Shown here in pieces: positions 44,388-54,612 of a stretch of 64,000 nt of DNA (position 1 is the stretch's first letter; each line of letters begins with the position of its first letter). The notes under the pieces are model-generated. The model made no database searches, was not told where the DNA came from, and was given only the letters and a program-made list of their open reading frames with translations. The position numbers and the translations under genes were made by a program. The stretch comes from Pseudomonas sp. B20(2017) (GTDB taxonomy: Bacteria > Pseudomonadota > Gammaproteobacteria > Pseudomonadales > Pseudomonadaceae), in NCBI RefSeq assembly GCF_002113125.1, contig NZ_NEJP01000007.1, forward strand, positions 62,001 to 126,000. Reading direction: 5' to 3'.

Positions 44388-45466
44388 TGAACCAGCCTCT
44401 ACTAGTCACGGCCACACAAAAGGCCGGACCCAAAGTAACCCTCGCTGTCGGTGCCGTTGTTCTCGCGCTACTGATCGCCCTGCCGCTGCTGTCGCTGCTG
44501 CCGACGGACAGTGCGCTGCATGTCTCGGCTTACACCCTGACGCTGGTCGGCAAGATTCTCTGCTACGCCATCGTCGCCCTGGCACTGGATCTGGTCTGGG
44601 GTTACGCAGGTCTGCTGTCGCTGGGCCACGGTCTGTTCTTCGCCCTTGGCGGTTATGCGATGGGCATGTACCTGATGCGTCAGGCTGCCGGTGATGGCCT
44701 GCCGGCGTTCATGACATTTCTGTCGTGGACCGAATTGCCGTGGTACTGGAGCGGCACCGGCAACTTCCTCTGGGCAATGTGCCTGGTGGTGTTGGCACCG
44801 GGACTGCTGGCGCTGGTGTTCGGGTTTTTCGCCTTCCGCTCGCGGATCAAGGGCGTGTATTTCTCGATCATGACCCAGGCCCTGACCTTCGCCGGGATGC
44901 TGCTGTTTTTCCGCAACGAGACCGGGTTCGGCGGCAACAACGGCTTCACCAATTTCCGCACGATCCTCGGTTTCGGCATCACCGAACCCGGCACTCGCGC
45001 GGTGCTGTTTCTGGCGACGGTGCTGTTGCTGGTGGCGAGCCTGTTCATCGGCTGGCGTCTGGCGCGCAGCAAGTTCGGCCGGGTGCTGACCGCGCTGCGT
45101 GATGCGGAAAATCGCCTGATGTTCTGCGGCTACGATCCGCGCGGTTTCAAGCTGTTCGTCTGGGTCTTGAGCGCGGTGTTGTGTGGTCTGGCCGGTGCGT
45201 TGTACGTGCCGCAGGTGGGGATCATCAACCCGAGCGAAATGTCGCCGACCAACTCGATCGAAGCTGCTGTGTGGGTGGCCCTTGGCGGGCGCGGCACGCT
45301 GATCGGCCCGCTGCTCGGCGCCGGCGTGATCAACGGCATGAAGAGCTGGTTCACCGTGGCCTTTCCCGAATACTGGCTGTTCTTCCTCGGCGCGCTGTTC
45401 ATCGTCGTGACGTTGTACCTGCCCAAAGGCGTGATCGGTCTGCTGAAGAAACGAGGTGAATCATGA
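44387..45466 (+). CDS. urtC: Urea ABC transporter permease UrtC
   Basis: A 359-residue LivM-like inner-membrane permease that pairs with UrtB. Typical segments are ALDLVWGYAGLLSLGHGLFFALGGYAMG, FFAFRSRIKGVYFSIMTQAL, and LRDAENRLMFCGYDPRGFK; the EAA-like loop for the ATPases lies near RVLTALRDAENR. Start codon overlaps the urtB stop and the stop overlaps the urtD start (ATGA), so translation is coupled throughout. Confidence 0.96.
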   Translation: MNQPLLVTATQKAGPKVTLAVGAVVLALLIALPLLSLLPTDSALHVSAYTLTLVGKILCYAIVALALDLVWGYAGLLSLGHGLFFALGGYAMGMYLMRQAAGDGLPAFMTFLSWTELPWYWSGTGNFLWAMCLVVLAPGLLALVFGFFAFRSRIKGVYFSIMTQALTFAGMLLFFRNETGFGGNNGFTNFRTILGFGITEPGTRAVLFLATVLLLVASLFIGWRLARSKFGRVLTALRDAENRLMFCGYDPRGFKLFVWVLSAVLCGLAGALYVPQVGIINPSEMSPTNSIEAAVWVALGGRGTLIGPLLGAGVINGMKSWFTVAFPEYWLFFLGALFIVVTLYLPKGVIGLLKKRGES

Positions 45467-46332
45467 GAGTCACGGCGAGCGCTGAATTCATGCTGGAACC
45501 GGCCTTTTTCCCGGTGGAGCCCAACAAGGACGAAGGCACCAGCCGCGACTCGATCGGCCTCGGGCAACGCGTCGGTCCGGGCCTCGACACCCGTCACGGC
45601 ACGATCCTGACCCTGGAAGACATCAGCGTCAGCTTCGATGGCTTCCGGGCGCTGAACAATCTGAACCTGTACATCGGCGTCGGCGAACTGCGCTGCATCA
45701 TCGGCCCCAACGGCGCGGGCAAGACCACGCTGATGGACGTCATCACCGGCAAGACCCGCCCGAGCCACGGCAAGGCCTGGTTCGGCGAAACCCTCGACCT
45801 GACGCAGATGAGCGAAGTGCAGATCGCCCAGGCCGGCATCGGTCGCAAGTTCCAGAAACCGACGGTGTTCGAAGCCTTGAGCGTGTTCGAGAACCTGGAG
45901 CTGGCGCAGAAGACCGACAAGTCGGTGTGGGCCAGCCTGCGGGCGAAGTTGAGCGGCGAGCAGAAAGACCGGATCAGCGAAGTGCTCGACACCATTCGCC
46001 TGACCTCCTCGGTCAATCGTCCGGCGGGGCTGCTGTCCCACGGGCAGAAACAGTTTCTGGAGATCGGCATGCTGCTGATGCAGGACCCGCAATTGCTGCT
46101 GCTCGATGAACCGGTGGCGGGCATGACCGACGCCGAAACCGAGTTCACCGCCGAGCTGTTCAAGTCGCTCGCGGGCAAGCATTCGCTGATGGTGGTGGAA
46201 CACGACATGGGCTTCGTCGGCTCGATCGCCGACCACGTCACCGTGTTGCATCAGGGCAGCGTGCTGGCTGAAGGATCACTGGAACAGGTGCAGGACAACG
46301 AGCGCGTGATCGAAGTCTATCTCGGCCGCTGA
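45463..46332 (+). CDS. urtD: Urea ABC transporter ATP-binding protein UrtD
   Basis: A 289-residue LivG-like ATPase. The Walker A motif is IIGPNGAGKTTLMDVITG, the signature region LLSHGQKQFLEIGMLLM and Walker B LLLLDEPVAGMTD. It has an N-terminal extension of about 45 residues before TLEDISVSFDGFRAL, longer than LivG but common in Pseudomonas UrtD. The ATG at 45463 overlaps the urtC stop. Confidence 0.96.
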   Translation: MRVTASAEFMLEPAFFPVEPNKDEGTSRDSIGLGQRVGPGLDTRHGTILTLEDISVSFDGFRALNNLNLYIGVGELRCIIGPNGAGKTTLMDVITGKTRPSHGKAWFGETLDLTQMSEVQIAQAGIGRKFQKPTVFEALSVFENLELAQKTDKSVWASLRAKLSGEQKDRISEVLDTIRLTSSVNRPAGLLSHGQKQFLEIGMLLMQDPQLLLLDEPVAGMTDAETEFTAELFKSLAGKHSLMVVEHDMGFVGSIADHVTVLHQGSVLAEGSLEQVQDNERVIEVYLGR

Positions 46333-46352
46333 AACTGCAAACACCTTTCCAA

Positions 46353-46442
46353 TGTGGGAGCGGGCTTGCTCGCGAATGCGGTGTGTCATTCAAAGTTGAT
46401 GGTGACTGATCTACCGCATTCGCGAGCAAGCCCGCTCCCACA
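46353..46442. repeat. REPIN between urtD and urtE
   Basis: TGTGGGAGCGGGCTTGCTCG and CGAGCAAGCCCGCTCCCACA are perfect mirror arms (the GGGC/GCCC variant) around a 50-base spacer. It starts 21 bases after the urtD stop and ends 26 bases before the urtE start. Confidence 0.93.
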
Positions 46443-46467
46443 GGGGGGATTTGAGGAGAATTTGAAC

Positions 46468-47166
46468 ATGCTGCAAGTCGACAAGCTGCACCAGTACTAC
46501 GGCGGTAGCCACATCCTGCGCGGCCTGAGCTTCGACGTGAAAGTCGGCGAAGTGACCTGCCTGCTCGGGCGCAACGGCGTGGGCAAGACCACGTTGCTCA
46601 AATGCCTGATGGGCCTGCTGCCGGCCAAGGAAGGCGCGGTGAACTGGGAAGGCCAACCGATCACCACGTACAAGCCGCATCAACGGGTGCACGCCGGGAT
46701 CGCCTACGTGCCCCAGGGCCGGGAAATCTTCGGCCGGCTGACCGTGGAAGAGAACCTGCTGATGGGCCTGTCGCGTTTTCCCGGCAGCGAAGCCAAAGAG
46801 GTTCCCGCGTTTATCTACGAGCTGTTCCCGGTGCTGCTGCAAATGAAACAGCGGCGCGGTGGCGACCTGTCCGGCGGTCAGCAACAGCAACTCGCGATTG
46901 GCCGCGCGCTGGCCAGCCGTCCACGGCTGCTAATCCTCGACGAGCCAACCGAAGGCATCCAGCCGTCGGTGATCAAGGAAATCGGCGCGGTGATCAAGAA
47001 GCTCGCCGCCCGTGGCGACATGGCGATTCTGCTGGTGGAGCAGTTTTACGATTTCGCCGCCGAACTGGCCGATCAGTATCTGGTGATGTCCCGGGGCGAG
47101 ATCGTGCAGCAGGGCCGTGGCGAAAATATGGAAGCCGAAGGTGTGCGCGGGCTGGTGACTATTTGA
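46468..47166 (+). CDS. urtE: Urea ABC transporter ATP-binding protein UrtE
   Basis: A 232-residue LivF-like ATPase. Walker A is LLGRNGVGKTTLLKCLMG, the signature region GGDLSGGQQQQLAIGRAL, and Walker B LLILDEPTEGIQPS. The ATG at 46468 has GAGGAGAA upstream (GGATTTGAGGAGAATTTGAAC); the longer in-frame opening reads through the REPIN and is not coding. ureD begins 43 bases downstream, tying transport to urease assembly. Confidence 0.96.
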   Translation: MLQVDKLHQYYGGSHILRGLSFDVKVGEVTCLLGRNGVGKTTLLKCLMGLLPAKEGAVNWEGQPITTYKPHQRVHAGIAYVPQGREIFGRLTVEENLLMGLSRFPGSEAKEVPAFIYELFPVLLQMKQRRGGDLSGGQQQQLAIGRALASRPRLLILDEPTEGIQPSVIKEIGAVIKKLAARGDMAILLVEQFYDFAAELADQYLVMSRGEIVQQGRGENMEAEGVRGLVTI

Positions 47167-47209
47167 GGTTACGGTCTAATCTGTAGCGTCCTAACGATAA
47201 TCAGAAAAC

Positions 47210-48049
47210 ATGAACTTACCTGTTGCGACTGCCCTGTTTACCCCGAGCTGGCATGCCGAACTGGAGCTGGCCTACGCCCGCTTCGGCGCTTGCACGCGGC
47301 CGACCCGACGCCGGCACCTCGGCCCGTTGCGGGTGCAAAAGCATCTGTACGCCGAAGGGCCCGAGGTCTGCCAGCACATCATCGTCCACCCGCCGGGCGG
47401 GATTGCCGGCGGTGACCGGCTCGACATCAGCGCCCGCGTCGAACAAGGCGCCTGGGCACAGATCACCAGCCCCGGCGCCGCCAAATGGTATCGCGCGGCG
47501 GGGCCCGCTTATCAGTCGCTGAACCTGCATGTTGCCGATGGCGCGACACTGGAATGGCTGCCTCAGGAGACCATCGTCTACAGCGCCGCCCAGGCAGAAC
47601 TCGCGACCTCGATCGAGCTTGAAGGCGATGCGCGACTGTTCTACTGGGACGTGGTGGCCCTCGGGCGTCCGGCCAGTGGCGAGCGCTTCGATCTTGGGCA
47701 CTTTCAGGCGCATCTGGATATTCGCCGCGATGGCCGGTTGCTGTGGCATGAGCGCCAGCGCATCGTCGGTAATGACGGATTGCTGGATTCGCCGATCGGA
47801 CTGGATGGCAATCCGGTGTTTGCGACGTTGTTGGTCACCGGTGAAATAGACGCCGAACTGCTGGAGCGCTGCCGCTCGCTGGGCCACGACGTGCGCGGGG
47901 ATCTGACGCAATTACCCGGTCTTTTGGTCGCCCGTTGCCTGGCCAGTGAAGCGTTGCTGGCGCGTGGATGGCTGATCGATCTGTGGCGACTGCTCAGGCC
48001 TGCGCTGCTTGGCCGCGAAGCCCTGTCCCCCCGAATCTGGAATACCTGA
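47210..48049 (+). CDS. ureD: Urease accessory protein UreD
   Basis: A 279-residue scaffold protein that binds the urease apoprotein and, with UreF and UreG, allows nickel insertion and lysine carbamylation. Motifs include [30 protein letters not shown] and [16 protein letters not shown]. UreE, UreF and UreG are not seen in this window. It is separated from ureA by a REPIN. Confidence 0.95.
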   Translation: MNLPVATALFTPSWHAELELAYARFGACTRPTRRRHLGPLRVQKHLYAEGPEVCQHIIVHPPGGIAGGDRLDISARVEQGAWAQITSPGAAKWYRAAGPAYQSLNLHVADGATLEWLPQETIVYSAAQAELATSIELEGDARLFYWDVVALGRPASGERFDLGHFQAHLDIRRDGRLLWHERQRIVGNDGLLDSPIGLDGNPVFATLLVTGEIDAELLERCRSLGHDVRGDLTQLPGLLVARCLASEALLARGWLIDLWRLLRPALLGREALSPRIWNT

Positions 48050-48061
48050 AACATGCTTTTC

Positions 48062-48151
48062 TGTGGGAGCGAGCTTGCTCGCGAAAGCGTTGCATCAGTC
48101 ACCTCAAATGCTGAGTGTGACGACGTCTTCGCGAGCAAGCTCGCTCCCACA
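48062..48151. repeat. REPIN between ureD and ureA
   Basis: TGTGGGAGCGAGCTTGCTCG and CGAGCAAGCTCGCTCCCACA face each other across about 50 bases, starting 12 bases after the ureD stop and ending 54 bases before the ureA start. Confidence 0.93.
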
Positions 48152-48205
48152 GGGATCTGTGCCGACAGTCCCGACCTTTTCAATCTGCCCAAATGGATTT
48201 CTACG

Positions 48206-48508
48206 ATGGACCTGACCCCACGCGAAAAAGACAAGCTGCTGATCTTCACCGCCGGCCTCGTTGCCGAGCGGCGACTGGCCCGTGGCGTGAAGCTCAACTA
48301 CCCGGAAGCCATGGCCTACATTTCGGCGGCGCTGCTCGAAGGCGCTCGTGACGGCCAGACCGTGGCCGAGTTGATGCACTACGGCACCACTCTGCTGACC
48401 CGCGATCAAGTGATGGAAGGCATCCCGGAAATGATCCCGGAGATCCAGGTCGAAGCGACGTTTCCCGACGGCACCAAACTGGTCACCGTCCACCAACCGA
48501 TCGTCTGA
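48206..48508 (+). CDS. ureA: Urease gamma subunit
   Basis: A 100-residue structural subunit of urease. It begins [20 protein letters not shown] and contains the family signature [22 protein letters not shown] and [16 protein letters not shown]. The ATG at 48206 is standard; upstream in-frame codons run through the REPIN. Two acetyltransferase genes lie between it and ureB, as in other Pseudomonas. Confidence 0.98.
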   Translation: MDLTPREKDKLLIFTAGLVAERRLARGVKLNYPEAMAYISAALLEGARDGQTVAELMHYGTTLLTRDQVMEGIPEMIPEIQVEATFPDGTKLVTVHQPIV

Positions 48509-48517
48509 GGCCGCGCC

Positions 48518-49589
<1,072 letters not shown>

Positions 49590-49590
<1 letters not shown>

Positions 49591-49895
49591 TGATTCCCGG
49601 CGAATACCAGATCCAGCCCGGCGACATTGAACTCAACGTCGGTCGCCGCACGATCAGCCTGAAAGTGGCGAACAGCGGCGACCGGCCGATCCAGGTCGGC
49701 TCGCACTACCATTTTTTCGAAACCAACGACGCTCTGACATTCGACCGCGCCGCCAGCCGTGGCATGCGCCTGAACATCCCGGCGGGCACGGCGGTGCGCT
49801 TCGAACCGGGCCAGAGCCGCGAGGTAGAACTGGTGGATTACGCCGGGCACCGGCGGGTGTTCGGATTTGCCGGGCGGGTCATGGGTGACCTCTGA
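49590..49895 (+). CDS. ureB: Urease beta subunit
   Basis: A 101-residue structural subunit. It starts [19 protein letters not shown] and contains [19 protein letters not shown] and [20 protein letters not shown], the complete UreB fold. The ATG shares a base with the stop of the acetyltransferase gene. A REP pair separates it from ureC. Confidence 0.98.
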
Positions 49896-49919
49896 ATTTA
49901 TACCGTTTGCGCAGGCCCC

Positions 49920-49985
49920 TTCGCGAGCAAGCTCGCTCCCACAGGTGATCGCATTTCCCTCTGTGGGAGCGAGCTTGCTCGCGAA
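49920..49985. repeat. Outward-type REP pair between ureB and ureC
   Basis: Here the order is reversed: CGCGAGCAAGCTCGCTCCCACA first, then TGTGGGAGCGAGCTTGCTCG after only about 20 bases. It starts 25 bases after ureB and ends 52 bases before the ureC ATG. Confidence 0.93.
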
Positions 49986-50037
49986 TCTGTGAGCGAAGCG
50001 AACAGTCTCAAAAACAATTGAATCTCAAGGCATGCGC

Positions 50038-51738
50038 ATGAAAATCTCGAGACAAGCCTACGCCGACATGTTCGGCCCCACCGTCGGCGACAAGGTGCGC
50101 CTGGCCGACACCGAGCTGTGGATCGAGGTCGAACAGGACTTCACCACCTACGGCGAAGAAGTGAAATTCGGCGGCGGCAAAGTCATCCGCGACGGCCAGG
50201 GCCAGAGCCAGTTGCTGGCGGCCGAAGTGGTCGACACCGTCATCACCAACGCGTTGATCATCGACCACTGGGGCATCGTCAAGGCTGACGTCGGCCTCAA
50301 GGACGGGCGCATCGCCGCGATCGGCAAGGCCGGCAACCCGGACGTGCAGCCCGGCGTGACCATCGCCATCGGCGCCAGTAGCGAAGTGATCGCCGGCGAA
50401 GGCATGATCCTCACCGCCGGCGGCATCGACACCCACATCCACTTCATCTGCCCGCAGCAGATCGAAGAAGCGCTGATGAGCGGCGTCACTACCATGATCG
50501 GCGGCGGCACCGGGCCGGCCACCGGCACCAACGCCACCACTTGCACTTCGGGTCCTTGGCACCTGGCGCGAATGCTTCAGGCAGCGGATGCATTCCCGAT
50601 GAACATCGGCCTCACCGGCAAGGGCAACGCCAGCCTGCCGGAGCCGTTGATCGAACAGGTCAAGGCCGGCGCCATCGGCCTCAAGCTGCACGAAGACTGG
50701 GGCACCACTCCAGCGAGCATCGACAATTGCCTGAGCGTCGCCGACCAGTACGACGTGCAAGTGGCGATCCACACCGACACCCTCAACGAGTCCGGTTTCG
50801 TCGAAACCACCCTCGGCGCGTTCAAGGGCCGGACCATCCACACCTATCACACCGAAGGTGCCGGTGGCGGCCATGCGCCGGACATCATCAAGGCCTGCGG
50901 TTTCGCCAACGTGCTGCCGAGTTCGACCAACCCGACCCGGCCGTTCACCCGCAACACCATCGACGAACACCTCGACATGCTGATGGTCTGCCACCACCTC
51001 GACCCGAGCATTGCCGAAGACGTGGCGTTCGCCGAAAGCCGTATCCGCCGCGAAACGATTGCCGCCGAAGACATCCTCCACGACCTCGGCGCGTTCTCGA
51101 TGATCAGTTCCGACAGCCAGGCCATGGGCCGCGTCGGTGAAGTCATCACGCGCACCTGGCAGACCGCCGACAAGATGAAAAAACAGCGCGGCCCGCTTGC
51201 GCAAGACGGCGAAGGCAACGACAACTTCCGCGCCAAGCGCTACATCGCCAAGTACACGATCAACCCGGCGATCACCCACGGCATCAGCCATGAAGTGGGT
51301 TCGGTGGAAGTCGGCAAATGGGCCGATCTGGTGCTGTGGCGCCCGGCATTCTTCGGCGTGAAACCGACGCTGATCCTCAAGGGCGGCGCCATCGCCGCCA
51401 GCCTGATGGGCGACGCCAACGCGTCGATCCCGACCCCGCAACCGGTGCACTACCGCCCGATGTTCGCCAGTTACGGCGGCTCGCTGCACGCCACCAGCCT
51501 GACCTTCATCAGCCAGGCGGCGCAGGCGTCGGGACTGCCCGAGGCGTTGGGCCTGAAGAAGAAAATCGCCGTGGTCAAAGGTTGCCGCGACGTGCAGAAA
51601 ACCGACCTGATCCATAACGACTATCTGCCGAACATCGACGTCGACCCGCAGACCTATCAGGTCAAGGCCGACGGCGTATTGCTCTGGTGTGAACCGGCCG
51701 AAACCCTGCCGATGGCGCAGCGTTACTTTCTTTTCTAG
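50038..51738 (+). CDS. ureC: Urease alpha subunit
   Basis: The 566-residue catalytic subunit, hydrolysing urea to ammonia and carbamate with two nickel ions. Nickel ligands and catalytic residues are visible: [12 protein letters not shown] (two His), [12 protein letters not shown] (carbamylated Lys and following His), [14 protein letters not shown], the catalytic His region MLMVCHHLD, and [11 protein letters not shown] (Asp region). The ATG at 50038 matches the family start [16 protein letters not shown] strong terminator follows. Confidence 0.98.
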   Translation: MKISRQAYADMFGPTVGDKVRLADTELWIEVEQDFTTYGEEVKFGGGKVIRDGQGQSQLLAAEVVDTVITNALIIDHWGIVKADVGLKDGRIAAIGKAGNPDVQPGVTIAIGASSEVIAGEGMILTAGGIDTHIHFICPQQIEEALMSGVTTMIGGGTGPATGTNATTCTSGPWHLARMLQAADAFPMNIGLTGKGNASLPEPLIEQVKAGAIGLKLHEDWGTTPASIDNCLSVADQYDVQVAIHTDTLNESGFVETTLGAFKGRTIHTYHTEGAGGGHAPDIIKACGFANVLPSSTNPTRPFTRNTIDEHLDMLMVCHHLDPSIAEDVAFAESRIRRETIAAEDILHDLGAFSMISSDSQAMGRVGEVITRTWQTADKMKKQRGPLAQDGEGNDNFRAKRYIAKYTINPAITHGISHEVGSVEVGKWADLVLWRPAFFGVKPTLILKGGAIAASLMGDANASIPTPQPVHYRPMFASYGGSLHATSLTFISQAAQASGLPEALGLKKKIAVVKGCRDVQKTDLIHNDYLPNIDVDPQTYQVKADGVLLWCEPAETLPMAQRYFLF

Positions 51739-51755
51739 TTTCGCCGCCAAACGAT

Positions 51756-51799
51756 AAAAGGCCTCAGACCGCACATGACGCGTGGGCTGAGGCCTTTTT
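51756..51799 (+). terminator. Rho-independent terminator after ureC
   Basis: AAAAGGCCTCAG and CTGAGGCCTTTTT form an 11-bp or longer stem with a 19-base loop and a T-run, 17 bases after the ureC stop. It closes the urt-ure unit. Confidence 0.92.
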
Positions 51800-51910
51800 C
51801 GTGATTGCCGCTTGTCTGGCCGTGACGAGGATTTACGGGAGTCGTGTGATTCTCGCAATAAGGTCTACGCTTCGAAACGCACGCTGCACATTCTGTTCGG
51901 GTAAACCTTC

Positions 51911-53038
51911 ATGCGTCTTTGCGAATTCATCGAAACCCATGTTGATGTGATCGTCGGTGAATGGGAAAAATTCGCCCAGACCATCACCCCCGCAGCCGAC
52001 TTTCTCGACGGTCCGGCCCTGCGCGACCACGCCCGTTCGATTCTGTTGGCGGCCGCCCGCGACATGAGCAAACCCCAGACACCCCGCGAACAGATGGCCA
52101 AGGCCAAGGGCGAAGGCCCGGAGAAAACCCCGAGCCTGGACAAGGCCGGTGCCAGCCACGGTGAACTGCGCCACACGGTAGGCTTCGACCTGGTTCAGAT
52201 GACGTCCGAGTTTCGCCATTTGCGTGCCTGCGTGATCCGGCTCTGGATCAACCATCTGAAATCACCGGACATGACAGCTTTCCAGGACATGATCCGTTTC
52301 AACGAGGCCATCGACGAAGCGCTAGCCGAATCGACGGCCGCCTACGCGGAACAGGTGAACCGCTCACGGGACATTTTCCTCGCGATTCTCGGTCATGACC
52401 TGCGCGCGCCGTTGCAGGCGGTGAGCATGTCGACGGAAATGCTGATGCGTAAAACCCGCCTGGAAGGCGACGCATTGCTCTGTGCACAGAACATCCGGCA
52501 GGGTGCGCGGCATATGGCTGCGATGGTCAGTGATCTACTGGAGCTGGTCCGCAGCCGTCTGGGCAAAAGCCTGCCGATCGAACCGGTGCCGATGGATCTG
52601 GCCGACATTGCGCGGGCGGCGATTGCCGAAGCCTGCGCCGGCAACCCGCAAAGCGATCCAACCTTGAAAATCGAAGGTGACACACGGGGAGTCTGGGACG
52701 GGGGCCGACTGGCGCAACTGCTGCAGAATCTGATCGGCAACGCCTTGCAGCACGGGACGAACGCGCAAGATGTGCGGGTGACCCTGCAGGGGGAATCCGA
52801 CACCGTACGCCTGACCGTACACAACCATGGTGAACCGATTCCGGAAGACGCCATCGGTACGATTTTCGATCCGCTGGTACGCAGCGCCGACGAAGAACTC
52901 GGCCAGCCGTCGACCAGCCTCGGTCTGGGTCTGTTTATCGTCAAGGAAGTGGTGACCGCCCACGGCGGAACGATCGAAGTCAGTTCAAGCGAGGCGGACG
53001 GAACGCTGTTCAGCGTGACGCTGCCCAGACGAGTTTGA
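51911..53038 (+). CDS. Sensor histidine kinase with RsbRD-like N-terminus
   Basis: A 375-residue soluble kinase. Residues about 10-150 resemble the RsbRD N-terminal domain, an all-helical sensor of the RsbT co-antagonist family (LRDHARSILLAAARDMS, LVQMTSEFRHLRACVIRLW). The kinase core has H-box ILGHDLRAPLQAVSMS, N-box NLIGNALQHG and G-box GLGLFIVKEVV. No membrane helix is seen, so it senses a cytoplasmic or partner signal. No response regulator gene is next to it. Its stop is 4 bases from the convergent cbpM. Confidence 0.9.
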   Translation: MRLCEFIETHVDVIVGEWEKFAQTITPAADFLDGPALRDHARSILLAAARDMSKPQTPREQMAKAKGEGPEKTPSLDKAGASHGELRHTVGFDLVQMTSEFRHLRACVIRLWINHLKSPDMTAFQDMIRFNEAIDEALAESTAAYAEQVNRSRDIFLAILGHDLRAPLQAVSMSTEMLMRKTRLEGDALLCAQNIRQGARHMAAMVSDLLELVRSRLGKSLPIEPVPMDLADIARAAIAEACAGNPQSDPTLKIEGDTRGVWDGGRLAQLLQNLIGNALQHGTNAQDVRVTLQGESDTVRLTVHNHGEPIPEDAIGTIFDPLVRSADEELGQPSTSLGLGLFIVKEVVTAHGGTIEVSSSEADGTLFSVTLPRRV

Positions 53039-53042
53039 AATG

Positions 53043-53348
53043 CTACTCGACTACCAGACGGGCAAGGCGCTGACGGAGCATCCGGTTTTCGGCCCGCAGC
53101 TCCTTCACTTCTTCCAACAGGTCCAGCGCCAGGGCGACGCCTTCCCATTCCAGGTCAAGGTCGCGCCGCAGCTTGGCGGCGCGTTTGGCCAGGGCCAGTT
53201 CGTAGTCGGTGAAGCGCCATTCCCGGGGCTGCGCGCCCTGAGGTTCGAGGATGCCGTGTTCGACGATTTCGATCACGTAGACGTCCGACAGGTCGGCCGC
53301 CTCACACAATTCTGCCATGTCCAGTTGAACGATCAGGGGGCTGCTCAT
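53043..53348 (-). CDS. cbpM: Chaperone modulator CbpM
   Basis: A 101-residue MerR-like modulator that binds the J-domain of CbpA and inhibits its co-chaperone and DNA-binding activities. The central helices (QPREWRFTDYELALAKRAAKLRRDL) and a leucine-rich C-terminal helix (LLEEVKELRAENRML) fit the family. It follows cbpA on the same strand with a 23-base gap. Confidence 0.93.
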   Translation of the reverse strand: MSSPLIVQLDMAELCEAADLSDVYVIEIVEHGILEPQGAQPREWRFTDYELALAKRAAKLRRDLDLEWEGVALALDLLEEVKELRAENRMLRQRLARLVVE

Positions 53349-53371
53349 GATGGGCTACTCCGTCGTCAGTA

Positions 53372-54319
53372 TCAGAAGTTCTCTCGCGGGTTGAAGGCGG
53401 CCTTCTTCGCCAGTTCCTGCCACAGCGCCTTGACGTCATCGCCGTTGGCTTTCGGCATCACGGCCTTGAGCTGGACGAACAGATAACCGCGCTCGCCGGC
53501 CTTGTTCTGCAGACCGTGGCCCTTGGCGCGCATGCGCTGGCCGTTCTGGCTGCCGGCCGGAACCTTGAGGTTGATCTTGCCGGTGAGGGTCGGCACGGCC
53601 ACTTCGGCGCCCAGCGCCAGCTCCCACGGTGCCAACGGCAAGGTGATGATCAGGTTTTCGCCTTCAACGTCAAATTTCGGGTGCGGCGCGAAACGAATGG
53701 TCAGGTACAGATCGCCATTGGCGCCGCCACCGATGCCCGGTGCGCCCTGGCCCTTGAGGCGAATGCGCTCGCCGTCGGTCACGCCCGCCGGGATCTTCAC
53801 GTTCAGGCTCTTGCTGGTGTTGCTGACGTGCTGGCCCGAGCCGTTGTATTGCGGCACCTGGAAGCTGATCTTTTTCGATTCGTTCGAAAGCGTCTCTTCC
53901 AGAAAGATCGGCAGTTCCAGTTCCACGTCTTGCCCTCGCCGTCCGGCGCTGCGGGATTGCCGGCCAGCGCCGCCACCGAAACCGGGGCCGCGATTGCCGA
54001 AGATCGAACTGAAGAAGTCCGAGAAGTCGCCGGTGTCGCCACCGCCGCCGAAACCGCCACGGCTCTGCCAGCCCGGCGGGCCCTGGAACGGCTGCCCGTG
54101 CTGGCCGTAGCGGCGCAGGTCGTCGTATTCGGCGCGTTTGTCGGCGCTTTTAAGCGCTTCATAGGCTTCCGAGGCGTCCTTGAACTTGGCCTCGGCGTCC
54201 TTTTCCTTGCTGACATCGGGGTGGTATTTGCGCGCCAGCTTGCGATAGGCAGCCTTGATTGCCTTGTCGTCAGCCGTCGGCTCCACGCCGAGTATCTTGT
54301 AATAGTCTTTGAAGTCCAT
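53372..54319 (-). CDS. cbpA: DnaJ-like curved DNA-binding protein CbpA
   Basis: A 315-residue DnaJ-family co-chaperone. The N-terminal J-domain (about 1-68) has the HPD motif in [12 protein letters not shown]; a Gly/Phe-rich linker follows ([18 protein letters not shown]), then two C-terminal substrate-binding domains and no zinc-finger, as expected for CbpA. The ATG at 54319 begins [12 protein letters not shown]; an in-frame start 15 bases upstream is less likely. It should act with DnaK and with CbpM. Confidence 0.95.
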   Translation of the reverse strand: MDFKDYYKILGVEPTADDKAIKAAYRKLARKYHPDVSKEKDAEAKFKDASEAYEALKSADKRAEYDDLRRYGQHGQPFQGPPGWQSRGGFGGGGDTGDFSDFFSSIFGNRGPGFGGGAGRQSRSAGRRGQDVELELPIFLEETLSNESKKISFQVPQYNGSGQHVSNTSKSLNVKIPAGVTDGERIRLKGQGAPGIGGGANGDLYLTIRFAPHPKFDVEGENLIITLPLAPWELALGAEVAVPTLTGKINLKVPAGSQNGQRMRAKGHGLQNKAGERGYLFVQLKAVMPKANGDDVKALWQELAKKAAFNPRENF

Positions 54320-54612
54320 CGAAGGAATCACCATCCGTTAACGATTTCGCGCCGTTGCCAGCATGCGCCGATTCGCGCGTGCCGGGTTGACCGATCTCAA
54401 GGTTGTGACCGGGTGGCGCAGCAGAAGTTTATCGGCAGTGGACAGCGGTTCTTGCGACCGCCGGTGTGTATGCCGGCCCATGCCAGCAAGTTTGGGGCAA
54501 AGCGCCGACTTTCAAGCAAGCTTAGTCGCTAAATAGCAGATGACCGGCCTTCGAATCTGTCGCGCACTGACATACACTGCGCGGCCGTTTTTTTGACCGG
54601 AACCGAAAGACC
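54320..54612. other. Divergent intergenic region between cbpA and the Hsp70-like gene
   Basis: This 293-base region should hold divergent promoters. I looked for sigma-32-like sequences and found only a poorly spaced CTTGAG/CCC pair on the minus strand. No repeat element or small gene is seen. Confidence 0.35.

Noticed and set aside
50008..51858. 616-codon frame opposite ureC
   Set aside because: Shadow of the urease alpha subunit.
54320..54612. Sigma-32 promoter for cbpA or the Hsp70-like gene
   Set aside because: Only a CTTGAG/CCC pair with a 9-base spacer was found, too short for a heat-shock promoter.
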